DNA of 64,000 nt from Elephas maximus indicus (Eukaryota > Chordata > Mammalia > Proboscidea > Elephantidae), in NCBI RefSeq assembly GCF_024166365.1, contig NC_064823.1, positions 2,846,924-2,910,923 on the forward strand, in the 5' to 3' direction. This document shows, in pieces, positions 30,976-42,450 of this stretch (the stretch's first letter is position 1; each line of letters begins with the position of its first letter). The notes below the pieces were generated by a model. It did not search any database, was not told the origin of the DNA, and saw only the letters and a program-made list of their open reading frames with translations. The position numbers were made by a program, and so were the translations under genes.

Positions 30976-32350
30976 AAAGGAGGTACTACTTACGTAAATG
31001 GATGGGTACACAAATTGTCTCGTGACGTACTTTTAGTGATGTGGAGTCCCTAAATATATTAAAATGAAGGCCACACACCAGAAATACTGGGTTGAACAGG
31101 ACTCACTATCACGACTCCTGTATTTGACTGAGAGAGGGTTTGGGTTCCTGTAATCCATATTTAAATTTAGGCTGCAAATGGAAAAAGTTTTTACAACTCC
31201 AAACACACTTGCTACTACAGAGAATGGTGACGGAAGCAAAAGTAAAAATAGCTGCTCGCACCACCGTTTGGGAAAATCTAAATCTGAAAATGATCGTTTC
31301 TATTTGCATGCTACCAAATAAGGCCCTTAGGGGAGCCATGAGTTGCCAGACTTCTAGCGGCTACCTGATTCCAACATGATATGGGGGCATTCTTAAGAAG
31401 GAGATTTGGATATTCTAAAACTTACCCCTGATGTGTGACCTTAAGTTCCTTATCTGAAAAATGGGCCTAATGGCAACTGTACAGAACACTTATGGCTCTG
31501 TTCCAATTCATGAGTTCCGTGCTTTGAACATCTCAAGTTTATGGGAAGAATCCCTCACCTCTGAAGAGGAACTTTGGCTTTTAGAAGTACTTTCACCTAC
31601 ATCATCTCATTTGATCACCTTTGATCCTCACATATCCTCAAGGGAAGGTATTTCTAAATTGTGTGATTGTCATTCAGAATATCATTGAACCGTGGGCCTT
31701 TTTGTAGAGACAGAATGAGTCACTACTGGGTAGGGAAAAAAGGAACAAACAAATGAAGACTAAGAGATTTAAAGACTAAGCTCTCTGTGTACATGTCACG
31801 TGGCCCTGTGTATACCGATACCCTTCAAGTGCCAACACCCACTAGAAAGGTTTAGGAGTTGCTGGCAGCTCAGGTGTGTTTCTTCTTCTCGGTGTTTTTA
31901 GAAGACAGTGTAAAGAGAGTTAGGGAATCTTCTGACCTTTTGTTGTGAAATTTCCTCTGCTTATTGTCTAGTTGTCTACTTACTGGGAGATGGGTCTGTT
32001 TGCCTTAAACAGACGGCGCAACCTTTAAAATAAGCAGACTTCTGTGACAGGTTGACTTATTTTGGATGTGCAAAGATGTTTACCAAGCTTCTCATCTAAG
32101 ATTTGAGAATTCTTCTGTCTCCATTACGGTGACACAGTGAGAGTTTAAAGAGCAGCACCGTCTGCTATGGTATGCTTCAGAAGGTGGCATGAGAAAAGCT
32201 GTGCCCAGAGACCACTAGACACAATTTCCAAAGATGGAAGACATTCCCTCTATGCTCCTTGTATCCAGAGTAGCACTGGGTCAGAGGGAGAGCGTAAGCC
32301 CTGCATTTCAGGCAAAGCCTTTTCTGGAGAGTTGTGGGTAATTGCAAAGT
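30976..32350. other. repeat-poor non-coding stretch
   Basis: No gene. A short MIR-like piece lies near 31400-31480 ('gtgtgaccttaagttcctta'). Confidence 0.45.
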
Positions 32351-32437
32351 TGTTGTTAGGTGCCGTCAATTTCGACTCATAGTGACCCCGTGTGACAGAG
32401 TAAAATGGACTCATCAGGTTTTCTAGGATGTAATATG
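32351..32437 (-). mobile_element. AfroSINE 3' part, split by a second AfroSINE
   Basis: 'gttgttgttaggtgccgtca' to 'tctaggatgtaat'. Resumes at 32638. Confidence 0.85.
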
Positions 32438-32637
32438 GGAAGGTGCCCTGGTGGCTTGGTGGTTAAGCCTCAGGTGCTAACCAAAAGGTCAGGGGTTCGA
32501 ACTCACCCGCTGTTCCACAGAAGAAAGATGTGGCAATCTGCTTTTACAAAGATTACAGCCTAGAAAACCCTATGGGACAGGTCTTCTACTCTGTCCTATA
32601 AGGGTCTGTATGCGTGGGAGCTGATTCCACAGTGACG
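32438..32637 (+). mobile_element. AfroSINE nested inside an AfroSINE
   Basis: Head 'ggtgccctggtggcttggtg', full body with 'agaagaaagatgtggcaatc', end 'gctgattccacagtgacgg'. Opposite orientation to its host. Confidence 0.88.
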
Positions 32638-32744
32638 GATAATCTTTACAGGAGCAGATCGCCAGGTCTTTCTCCCACGGAGCTGCTGGCTGGGCTCAAA
32701 TGACCAGCTTTTCCAGCACTTACCCATTGTGCCACCGGGGCTCC
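32638..32744 (-). mobile_element. AfroSINE 5' part, continuation
   Basis: 'ataatctttacaggagcaga' to 'cattgtgccaccggggctcc' completes the SINE begun at 32351. Confidence 0.87.
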
Positions 32745-33530
32745 TTATAAATGCAATAGGTTTTAGATATTAACTTATCATAGCAAAATAACAAAATAAA
32801 TAAATGGAGATGATGTCTACATTGTCCCCCTCCTTTACTGTACAGAGGGGATGGAGTGAAAAAGGGGAGTCAAAGGGGCTATCACCAAGCCAGGCGGCTC
32901 ACCCGTCTGCCTCTGACCCCCATTCAGGTACCTCTGGGGAGCAGGACATCAAACAGCAGGTCAAAGGGACAAGGGGGCAGGAAACAAGGATTCTGGTCCT
33001 GCCTCCATCTCTAATTATTTCTGTGACTTTTTCGAGCTCTTTCATCTGTAAAATGAGGAGGTTGGATTTTTTAAGGTCCCTAACGGCTACTAAAAATTAG
33101 GATTTTTTAGTAAAGAACGTGTAGGGAGCTTGTGAAGCGAACCATGATTATCCCTGGTGAGAAAATAATCCACAAGGATTCCTTGTGATGGGTTGAAAAA
33201 CCATACAGAAACGTAGAATTGTATGTAGTATGTAACATGAGCGGAGATACACGAAGCAACATAAAATGGAACACGTGTAAGAAAGCCCAAATCCTAAAGC
33301 AGAAAACTCAGGCTTTTGAACAGAAGCTGTGCCCCACTCCGTTCCACAGTCTCTCCCCATGAAAATGTAGCACCTTGCGCACACAATTAAATGCCAGCCA
33401 CAGACAGCATTTTCCTTGGCTTTGTTGTTCCAGAACTGGGTCCTTTTGTCTTCAATATAATGGATATGCAGAAATAATGATAGAACAGAGATTTTTTTTC
33501 TAAAGCGATGACAAACACACTGCCGCTTCC
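32745..33530. other. unannotated stretch with MIR-like piece
   Basis: MIR-like plus-strand remnant at about 32970-33095 ('tgtgactttttcgagctctttcatctgtaa'-type core, in pieces). Otherwise nothing recognised. Confidence 0.45.
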
Positions 33531-33562
33531 TCCCTCCCTCCTTCCTCCTTATCCTCACTCCT

Positions 33563-33576
33563 CCCCGCCCCGCCCC
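33563..33576 (-). promoter_or_regulatory. tandem GC boxes (SP/KLF-type)
   Basis: CCCCGCCCCGCCCC, two overlapping GC boxes at the upstream edge of the CpG-rich island. Confidence 0.6.
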
Positions 33577-33685
33577 GAAAAATAAATCATTGTTAAAAAA
33601 AAAAAAAACACCATTGTCTGTTGTCCACGGAGATCAAGATCCGCGTAGGAACAGCTCTGGAGGGCGCCGCAGAGGCCTCGAGCAG

Positions 33686-33699
33686 CCGGTAGGTGGCGC
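33686..33699 (+). promoter_or_regulatory. CTCF-type binding motif
   Basis: CCGGTAGGTGGCGC fits the CTCF core CCASYAGRKGGCRS at 13 of 14 positions, with G in place of A at the third. It lies inside the CpG island and overlaps the donor-like GTAGGT. Confidence 0.55.
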
Positions 33700-34389
33700 A
33701 CGAAGGCAGCGCAGGCCGAAGAGCGGGCCGATCCGGGAGGAAGGGGCTTCTCGCGCCGCCCGCCCCCCACCGCCCGCCGCCGTCTTCCACCCCCTCCTCG
33801 CGTGCTAATTGCTGGATACTCTACTGGGACTTCGGTTAGGGGAAAGAAAAGCGGGAATGGGAGGCGGGGAAAGGAGGTGGGGAATCCGGTTCCGAACACA
33901 CAAAGCCCCCAGGGCCTCGGCGGCACTGGAGCAGGGCGACCCCTCCCTCCTTTCTTTCCTTCCTCTCTCCCGGGGTTGCTGAGGCTCCGCCAGCCCCGGG
34001 CCCGGCAGGAGAAGCAGACCGCGGAGAGAAAAATGGGGACCCAGGTGCAGGGGCACCTCCCTCCCCAGCTCATCCATCCGGGACATCGGAGCCCAAGCTC
34101 ACCCCAAATGCTGTTCAGAGAGGCGTGGGGTTGCCCTTGGGCTCGGGAAATGCCAAGATGAGCGAGGGGAGACGTGACCTGCTCGCGGTCCAGGTCCCCA
34201 CGCAGCAGGGTCGGGCTGCGCCCTAGAGCGGGTGGGTTGCCAAGTGGATGCCTAGGCCTGGCTGGCGCGTCAGCAAGCCTCATTCCAGCAGGACCCACGA
34301 ATCCCTCCCCTTCTGTGTCGGGGGCTGGAGCTGTCAGTTCGTGAGAAGATGAACGGGCCACGCGGTCGTCAGACCTCTGTCTGATATAA

Positions 34390-34640
34390 CATAGTGCTAA
34401 GAGTCTTGATGGCCCTAAAGTCAGAGGCCTGGGTTAAAACGTGAGCACTGACACTTGGGGCTTTGTGATTTGGCGATGGCCCTAAACTCCCCAAGCCTCT
34501 GTCTCTCAGCTATATCAAAAAAAAAATTTTTTTTTTTTTTTGCAGCAATAATACTTGCCTCATAGGAATGTTGTGAAGATTTTTTAAAAAGTGGTGCTTA
34601 ACTTAGCACAGGCCTGGTATAGAGTAGCTATTATTATTAA
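34390..34640 (+). repeat. MIR SINE remnant with A/T insertion
   Basis: 'aaagtcagaggcctgggtta...aataatacttgcctcatagg...gtatagagtagctattatta'. An A-run and T-run interrupt it at 34518-34541. Confidence 0.75.
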
Positions 34641-34899
34641 CAGCCTGGACTGTCCTTGCAGGGGGAGGGGAATGCACAATTTGCAGTCCTTGAGACATCT
34701 GGCCTCACTGTTGCTAGACAGAGAAGAAAGCCTTCCAAGAGGAGAGCAAGGGAACATCCTGGAATGGTTGCTTCTAACACAAGATCCTGTCTGTCTTGCC
34801 CTGCCACTGTGGTTGTGGTAGGTCCAACCTCCCTTCCCCCTTCTCCTTGGATGTACATTCTCAAGCCTTTATGCCCCCTCCTCGTTTGGAGAACTTTGG

Positions 34900-35145
34900 A
34901 AGCGCAATATCACATGGATTTCACATGGACTTTGGCGTCAGACACACCCAGTTGCCATCCTGGCTCTGACATTTAGTGGCTGGGACTGAAATTGGGCAAG
35001 TCACTTAACCTCGAAGAACTTCACCTGGCTTGTCTATAAATGGTGGTCATGATACCTACCTCACACGATTCTCCTGAGGACAAACGGAGATAACACGTAT
35101 AAAGTGCTTGACACTTACTATCTCTTTAGTAAATTTTAAAGCTTG
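34900..35145 (+). repeat. MIR SINE remnant
   Basis: 'tggcgtcagacacacccagt...gggcaagtcacttaacctcg...gataacacgtataaagtgct'. Confidence 0.82.
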
Positions 35146-35149
35146 CGGT

Positions 35150-35825
35150 TGAAATTAGTTTCCATCATCTTGCAGAAGATAATGGAAGTTCACTGGAATT
35201 TCTGCAGACATCTACCAAAGGTGAACCCAGATAACTTGTGACAATTATCTTCTCTACACCTGTCCACAAGGCTTATTTCCCTTCCAGGAAAAGAGCGGAA
35301 ATCCAGCGAGGGCACATTCTTCCCAGAGCGCTACAGGTATAACTCAGACACTTAAATAGGCTAATTAACTCGTTTGGGTCACCATTTTAGAGCAGTACTC
35401 CAGTCAGAGGTTCTCTGGGGATGGACCTCACTTTAGAGTTGCATTCTAAACTGTGGTGTGAGCCTGGCTGATTGAGGACTCTTTCTTAGCACTCCCCACA
35501 TACAAGATGCTACCCAGAGAGAGGTGTAGTGGTTGGGGCATGACCCTGAGCTACCATCCACCTAAGGCAGACTGGAGGTTGGGAGCTGTTGGACCTTCTC
35601 TAAAAAGACATTCCATTTCCATGACCATAGAATTTGTGTATTTTTGGGAGAAGCTCAGGCATTGAGCAGACAGATTTCCATGAACAGCAGGAGGACCAAC
35701 AGGAAGCTGGGTAGCCACCTTCCACAATGGCTCTGGATGGTCCTTGCCTCCTGGTACACCCTTGTATAGTACCCTCCCATATCAATGGGGCTGACCTATA
35801 AAAGCAACAGAATACTGTGAAATGA
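35150..35825. other. unannotated non-coding stretch
   Basis: No gene. The right end may be the degraded start of the following LTR. Confidence 0.4.
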
Positions 35826-35827
35826 CA

Positions 35828-36185
35828 GGGTGTAACTTCGAAGGCTAGCACATAGAAGACATTGTGGCTTCTACCCTGACCTCACTCACTCTGGAGGAAA
35901 CTAGTCACCGTGTCATGAGAACACTCAAGCAGTCCTACAGAGGGATCCATGGAGCAAGGAACTTAGGTCTCCTGCCATTAGCCAGCACCAACTAGCCAGC
36001 CATGCGAGAGAGTCATCTTGGAAGTGGATCCTCTAACCCCAGTCAAGCCTTCAGATGACTGCAGCCCCTGCTGACATCTTGGCCTCATGAGAGGCCCAGA
36101 GCCAAAATCAAGCAGCTAACAATCATGAATTTCTGACCCACAGAAACCATGTGAGGTAATAAATATTATTGTTTTAAGCCTCTTA
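35828..36185 (+). mobile_element. MLT1-type (ERVL-MaLR) LTR
   Basis: 'gaacactcaagcagtcctac', 'cagtcaagccttcagatgac', 'tgcagcccctgctgacatct' and 'aggtaataaatattattgtt' are MLT1 landmarks. The 5' end is degraded. Old placental repeat. Confidence 0.78.
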
Positions 36186-36587
36186 GGGCCATGGGACTTC
36201 CATTGGCCAAAGTTGGGCTGATACCGAGGGCCTGAGCCCCTCACTTGGCCAGGTCTGCTGGTTCCATAAACGCTTCTGGGGTCTAAAAGTCCCTTCTTGT
36301 TGCCGTGCAGCCTGCGGGTCCGGTAGGAGGAGACAGGTCACTGTGAACTGAAGGCTGTAGAGCCAGGGTATGGGTAGGGTGAAAGCTACGATGGCCAGGC
36401 CACTTTGCTTTTTTCTGAAGTTTCCCTGGGCATTTATAGAACCGGTCATCTATAGATAGGAATGTGTGACTGAGCCCATGGCCCTAAATGGCGAGCTGAC
36501 TCTTGTATACCAACTGTCACTGGTAGGGGTCTCACACGGTATTGAGAATTATGTATTTAATTCAAACAGAGTAAATTAAAATGCTCA
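36186..36587. other. unannotated non-coding stretch
   Basis: No gene or clear repeat. Confidence 0.4.
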
Positions 36588-36796
36588 TTGTTGTTGTTCT
36601 TAGTTGCCGTCGAGTTGATGCCCGTGTGTACGGGTTAGAACTCTGCATGAGGTTTTCAAGCCTGTGACCTTTCAGAAGCAGATCACCTGCCCTTTCTTCC
36701 GAGTTGCTTCTGAGTGGGTTCAAACCACCAACCTTTAGGCCAGGGCCTTTGGGTTAGCAGCTGAGTGCTTAACCCTTTGTGCCACTAGGTGCTCCT
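36588..36796 (-). mobile_element. AfroSINE
   Basis: 3' 'gttgttgttcttagttgccg' to head 'ttgtgccactaggtgctcct', with a short internal duplication of 'aacctttaggccagggcctt'. Confidence 0.88.
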
Positions 36797-36847
36797 AATT
36801 AAAATGCTAGGGGAGTAAAATGAATTATTAGATAATAGTCTTGGGCT

Positions 36848-37007
36848 CGAGCCCTGGTGGCACAGTAGTTAAGAGCTCGGCTGCTAACTGAAAGGTCTGC
36901 GGTTCAAATCCACCAGCTGCTCTTTGGAAACCCTGTGGGGCAATTCGACTCTTATATGGTCACTGTGAGTCAGAATCGACTTGACGGCAATGGGTTTGGT
37001 ATTTTTT
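36848..37007 (+). mobile_element. AfroSINE, short subfamily, with 12-bp TSD
   Basis: Head 'cgagccctggtggcacagta' to 'gacggcaatgggtttggtat'. Flanked by perfect TAGTCTTGGGCT at 36836-36847 and 37008-37019. Confidence 0.95.
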
Positions 37008-37019
37008 TAGTCTTGGGCT

Positions 37020-38320
37020 GACCAAATACTACTTGAAATCCTGTAGTTTGATAAAATGTTTGCCAATGAGTGTAGTGTATTAATTCATTTTTTGTTAAGT
37101 TTAAAAAATCTGAGTGTTTTTTTTATACCATTCCGCTGGAATTGTGGGGCTGACTGTTTTCTATAGCCTGTTGGTTGCCCCTAGGCCAAGGGCTATAACA
37201 GAGTTGGCTCCTCAGGAAAACACAACCTCTTGAAAACCATCCTGATCCCCAAAACTCCATTTCTTATTTTTGATGTGATACTAAGTTTCAGCTTTTTATT
37301 TTTTTCAGAAAGTTTTATTCCTGCTATATTTTTAGATTAAAAAGTCTTTATTTAAGGTGAACAAATAATATAGGATGTACAACTGCTGGGACTGCTTTTT
37401 AATTGAGAACAAAAAGGGAATACCTAGGACGAGAATGTGCAATTACCACATTTATTGTTTTCAGTGAATTTTTGTCAGGTTTGTTTATGTTACTGTTAAT
37501 GTGATGATACAGCAATCCTTGGGAAAAGAATAACACTTGAGTTAAAAAACAAATTTCGATAAAAATGGAAAACAGTTAGCCACAACCCACAAAGGCCTTC
37601 TTTGGGAAGAACTCTTGAAGAAAAACCGACTGGAGCTTCACAGAAGAATATGGCACTGTCATTTTTCTCTTTATAGTGCCAGAGTGTTCCCGAACAAAGG
37701 CCTTAAGGCATTATCAACTAGTCATCTATTTTTTGATGTGATTTCTATTTTCAGGACCTTGATTTCCTCCCCCTTTGTTCCTGGTGCATCTGCTCATGGG
37801 CGCCTTCCACTTTGTTGCAATCATATTCAATGTGACCAGCCCTACCTAGAGAGTTCACCATGTGGGCCACAAATCAGACAGGCAGGTGTTTGCCCACCAG
37901 AGGAAGACCTCAAGGATCCACCTACTCGAGGCAGATATGCTAGTGGGTATGTGGAGTCTAAAGGATTACAGGTTATTCTGAATGATCCAAAAAGGTAGTG
38001 ATAGACTTATCAGTGATGTGCCTAAGCCCTGAATATTATTTAAAAAACAAAACAACATTTTTTTTTCGTTTACTGGGATTTTTGATGGTACACAATGCAC
38101 AAGTCCCATTGTGGAGCCTAATCAAAAATAGCTATATTGTGGTTAGAAATGTGACTGGCTCAACCATCAATTTTATGGAGTAAGGAAAAGAAGAAACTGA
38201 GGGTACTTACACTTCATTGGTAAATGATGTCTCTAAACATATCTTCCAGTTCAAAAATTCTGCAGCTTAGATTCTATAAATGGCTTTCAAATGATTATAA
38301 TATTAATTAATTCAGTCAGG
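37020..38320. other. unannotated AT-rich stretch
   Basis: No convincing gene. The 127-codon plus frame (37615-37998) has no recognisable domain. Confidence 0.45.
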
Positions 38321-38324
38321 CCTC

Positions 38325-38720
38325 CAGCAATTATTCAAGTGCCTATTATGTGCTAAGCACAGATATACGTTGTTGAATAAAACACATGGCTCCCTGCTTA
38401 CAGTCTACAGACAACCAACCCCAAAACAAGTGTAGATAGACTTAAAAACTGTGTACAATTTGGGAAATACATTAAATGGATTCCGAGATAGACAATAAAA
38501 CAGTGTGTCTACATAAAAGGGACCAGGAATGGCCTCTTTAAGCAGAAAACAGATCAACATCTGAACGATAGTGAGGAGTCAAGGCCAGCCCGTGTGTAAA
38601 GGTGGGGAGTCTAGTTGCTCTGGGGGAAGAATGCAGCATGGGCAACGACCCTGAGAAGGAAAAAATGTACTCTGCTTAAAGAGTAGAACTTTACAGATAC
38701 AGGCCTTTGCAGACTAGAGA
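38325..38720 (+). repeat. L2-like / ancient repeat
   Basis: 'aattattcaagtgcctatta' then 'gaatggcctctttaagcaga' and 'agtctagttgctctggggga', the same old family as 5440-5960. Confidence 0.5.
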
Positions 38721-40365
38721 ACATGCTAGAATCACAGCCTGTCACAGTTTTATTGGACAGCCTAGTCTGCCCACCTATCTGGTTTTTAAATCCCCTTCAC
38801 AATATGTGCTTGAGTCTCTTCAGCGAGAGGAAATGCACTACGTCTTGACATGTGAAATCGTTCCAACTTAAGGAAGCTGGAATTAGAATCATGAACCATC
38901 ATCGCAGAAGCTACTTAGATAGCAATATTTACCATTCTTTATTATGTGGTATGCCAAGGACACAGAGCAGGATTTCAAGTTCGTCATCCTTTTCCAGGGG
39001 AAAAAAAAAAATATGATAACCATAAAACAGCTCTCACAAATGCTCCCTGTTTTTCTATTGTAGCGAAACTCAGATCAGTCGCCTGGCAAGCCAGCTACTG
39101 CAAAATAAGGTCATTTGTACCCTTGCAAGACAGCCGTTGTGTTTGGGCTGCCGTGGTGAGGTGGGAGTGACTTCCCTGTGGGACTTGTGGTGCATCACGT
39201 AGAGGAAGTGCCCTGTAGCCACCAGTTTTACAAAAGCCTTTGGTAATGTGAGTTGGCTTGCCCACGGTCAGCTATTGACCTGACTAAGGAAGCTCAATGG
39301 GATCCCAAGAAGATTCTGCCAGTTATTTGCTGGTGTCCTCCACTGCCAGTAAACACCACTGATAGTTTGAGGCCAGCTTAAGTATTCTTTTGTTCCACAG
39401 TATATCAGGGTTTTTTTTTTTTTTTTTTTAAGTTTCCAGTTCTTGGGGAGGCATTTTCAACTTCCCAACCTTGGACCATTCTCTAAGGTCATTTATGAAC
39501 TACTGTATGGTGATTGTCGAACCACTCTTTTTGAAACGGCCTCCAAAGGATTCAAGGCCATCTTATGGACTTATAAAACTGTGCAGAATGTAAAAAGTCA
39601 AAAGCTGACCGAGATTAAATGCTAACCCCCACAACAAAAATTCTATTGGCAGCCAAACAATTTTACCACTGAAACACAAGTAAAAATCTCCATTAAATTT
39701 GGTTCCTCAGATGGCAGTAATGCTCTGAAAATATCAAAGCAATAGAAGAATAAAGCAAAAAATCAGAATATCTCAATAAGACTGGCAAATGGAGTCCAGT
39801 GCCAATGTGACATCTGGTGCTAGGCCGAAATATTAAAAAACTACAAAACCAGTGCCACAAATATCACAGTCAACTTATTTGAGCTAGTTCATGAAAATTG
39901 CTTGTTAGACCTGCTTCACATTAAAGGATAAGACAGGTTCACCAACATGCTGTGGAATGCAGCCAGCCCACCAGGGCTGAAGGGATGTCCACTGGGCTGA
40001 CCAAATGTCAAGAAGGAATGTCAACAGAATGCTCTTGAAGTTGTCCTGTGGTGAGCTGAGGTGGGACAACTCCAAGGAGTGGACCAAAGGACCCCTTTCA
40101 AGACTTACTCAAGCATGACTTCTTGTGATGACTTCTCACTGTGGCTGCTTCGCAGAGAGAGCAACCAATAGACCTTGCTGGCCAGCAGCAAGGAGAAATG
40201 GAGAAATGGAGCAGATCCTTCTGACCAGAGGCATTCAAAGGCCAGCGCTGTGAGAGAGGGCCCATCTGGAAAGAGCAACAGGCCCTGTGAGCAAGGATTG
40301 GAACTGTAAGCCACAGGTTAGTCCTTACCTTTCATAAAACATAGACACCACAGTTAAGTGCGCGT
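38720..40365. other. unannotated non-coding stretch
   Basis: T-rich run at 39410-39430. No gene; the 60-codon frame at 39443-39625 is unrecognised. Confidence 0.45.
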
Positions 40366-40367
40366 CG

Positions 40368-40605
40368 TATGGTATAGTGGTTTGGCATCCACGGTCTAGA
40401 GTCAAACTCCCTGAGCTCAAATCCTGACTTCAGCATTTACTAGTTGGGTGACCTGAGAGTTGCTGAACCTCTCCAAGCTCATTTCTTTACCTATAAAATG
40501 GGGATAATAATATACCTACCTTATATTCAACAATTCACTCTCTGTTAGTTGTTATACAAGTGCCTGGCACGTAGTAGGTACTCAATAAATGTTAGCTATA
40601 TATTG
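40368..40605 (+). repeat. MIR SINE, well preserved
   Basis: 'ggtatagtggtttggcatcc' head, 'aaatcctgacttcagcattt', 'ctataaaatggggataataa' and 'tagtaggtactcaataaatg' tail. Confidence 0.92.
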
Positions 40606-40914
40606 TTATCAGTCTTCATGGCTCCTCACAGGGAATAGAACTCGTAGTATAGTTTGTGTGTATTCGTATTTCTGCCATTTACTACAGAACACTGAGAGAA
40701 AATTATTAAGAAATTTTAATTTCAGTTTTCTCCTCTGTCAAATCCAAATAATAATACTTCATGGTTTTTATGAGGATGAATTAGATGATTAGCATAAAAC
40801 ACCAACAATGGGGACTGGTACATTGTTGGGACTCAATATGTAATTTTTATTGGGTCCTGATTGCCTAGCACCTGGCAGCACTGCCCGAGATGAGTTTCTG
40901 CGATGAGGAAAACA

Positions 40915-41080
40915 TTCATCTGTACTATCCATTGTGGTAGCCACTGGCTACTTGTGGTTATTGAACACTTGAAATGTGGCTAATACTCAACTTTTAGTTT
41001 TATTTAACTTTAATTTAAATCACTTTTAATTTAAATAGCCATCTGTGGCCTGTGGCTAAGGTATTGAACAGCACAAGCTG
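40915..41080. mobile_element. palindromic hAT-type MITE-like remnant
   Basis: 'ggtagccactggctacttgt' and 'aatagccatctgtggcctgt' flank an AT-rich middle; an old MER-type element related to 51905-52118. Exact family not assigned. Confidence 0.6.
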
Positions 41081-41184
41081 GGTTGTTTAGGGCCCATCCT
41101 ATTCTCTCCATGCCCACTAGTACCTCTACCAAGGGGTTGGCCAAGAGCGAAGAGAGGATGTAAAACTGGATTTTGGCAGGTTGG

Positions 41185-41330
41185 TGTTGTGGTATAACGG
41201 AGAGAAGAAAAGTCAGCAAGTTTATAGAAACCTACAGTCTAGTCCTAGCTCTGCGCACTATTTTTGGGCAAGTCATTTCACCTTATCTTCAGAAGGAGAG
41301 TTTGATGCTGAGATGACTTCAAAGGTCCCA
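41185..41330 (+). repeat. MIR SINE remnant
   Basis: 'tggtataacggagagaagaa...tagtcctagctctgcgcact...gggcaagtcatttcacctta'. Confidence 0.6.
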
Positions 41331-41407
41331 CCCATCATGTGATAACTAAGATGTAAATTATTTTTTAAGTACCATGAGTTGCATTTGGCTATGTTTAAAA
41401 CAAACAC

Positions 41408-41611
41408 AAACCAGTTGCTGCAGAATAGATTCCAACTCATGGCAACCCCATGTGTGTCAGAGTATAACTGAGTTCCACAGATTTTCAATGGCTGATTTTT
41501 CAGAAGTAGATAACCAGGCCTTTCCTTCAAGGCAGCTCTGGGTGGACTCAAACCTTCAGCCTTTTGGTTAGCAGCCAAGTAGGCTGACCATTCACACCAC
41601 CCAGTGACTCC
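41408..41611 (-). mobile_element. AfroSINE, 'gaggcacctc' subfamily (cluster member 1)
   Basis: Minus copy, 3' 'aaccagttgctgcagaatag' to head 'cacccagtgactcct'. Confidence 0.9.
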
Positions 41612-41758
41612 TGTTGCCGTCAAGTCAATTCCGACTCATAGCGACCCTATGGACAGAGTAGAACTGCCCCATAAGGTTTCCAAGGAGCAGCTAGTGAATT
41701 CAAACTGCTGAACTTTTGGTTAGCAGCCAAGCTCTTAACCACTGTGCCACCAGGGCTC
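41612..41758 (-). mobile_element. AfroSINE, short subfamily (cluster member 2)
   Basis: 'gttgccgtcaagtcaattcc' to 'ctgtgccaccagggctcct', directly abutting member 1. Confidence 0.92.
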
Positions 41759-41786
41759 CTTAGCTATGTTTCAAAAAAAAGTGAGG

Positions 41787-41934
41787 CCTGTTGCCATCAG
41801 TTCCAACTCAAAGTGACTCTATAGGACAGAGTAGAACTGTCCCATAGAGTTTCTAAGGAGCGCCTAGTGGATTCGAGCTGCCAACCTTTTGGTTAGCAGC
41901 CATAGCTCTTAACCACTACACCAGCAGGGTTTCC
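41787..41934 (-). mobile_element. AfroSINE, short subfamily (cluster member 3)
   Basis: 'cctgttgccatcagttccaa' to head 'ctacaccagcagggtttcc'. The word (G/A)GCTATGTTT recurs near 41389, 41761 and, as AGGTATGTTT, 41936, suggesting re-use of one site. Confidence 0.92.
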
Positions 41935-41939
41935 TAGGT

Positions 41940-42305
41940 ATGTTTAGTGTCTCCTAAATTTAAGGGTGAGTGTATGTAAGTGTTGGTGTACAAACTATTG
42001 TAAATGAATAAGCACAGATATAAATAAATAATTGAAGCCAATGAGATATCAACCTTGGGGCAAAGAAAAAGGACTTTGATGAACATCTGTTCTGTGTGAG
42101 CAGAGTCTCCTGGCGCATCCCCCCTGCCCCCCTGCAGATGTACAGCTTTGCAACAGTGTGGAGAGAGTGGAGTGTGGGGGAATGTTTGACTGATAAAGAC
42201 CTTGGACACCCATAATGTGATTTATTGTCTCCAGCTGAGTACAAAGCCCAAAGGAAATTCCACAAAACAGTAGATCTCCAAGAATCCACCCTGGGTAGAA
42301 GGAGC
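41940..42305. other. unannotated non-coding stretch
   Basis: No gene or clear repeat. Confidence 0.4.
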
Positions 42306-42309
42306 ACTG

Positions 42310-42450
42310 GCAAGGAGCCTACAGGCCCATGTTCTGTCCCTGGGTCCCTGGCTAACCAGCTGGGTGACCCATACTTAGCCTGTAACTTCTCTGGGCCACA
42401 ATTTAGTCATTTGTACAATGAATTAGTTGCCCTGTGCTCCTGAAAGTTGA
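42310..42450 (+). repeat. MIR SINE remnant
   Basis: 'ctaaccagctgggtgaccca...aacttctctgggccacaatt'. Confidence 0.6.

Larger units (their letters stand above)
33540..34340. promoter_or_regulatory. CpG-rich island, possible promoter
   Basis: The only segment of the window with dense CpG. By eye there are about 20 CpG in 150 bases at 33650-33800, and raised density continues to about 34330. GC boxes lie at 33563-33576 and an A/T-rich AAAAATAAAT follows. A possible 5' exon on the plus strand would end at a donor-like CCG|GTAGGT at 33688/33689. Long frames here (268 codons minus, 119 plus) are Pro/Gly/Arg-rich, typical of chance frames in GC-rich DNA. Which gene or non-coding RNA it would serve is not visible. 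Confidence 0.6.

Noticed and set aside
33555-34361. 268-codon minus-strand open frame
   Set aside because: Long frames are expected by chance in GC-rich DNA; composition is Pro/Gly/Arg/Ser-rich with no domain, and it ends in a homopolymer.
37615-37998. 127-codon plus-strand open frame
   Set aside because: No domain, no promoter context, and no codon-bias signal visible by eye.
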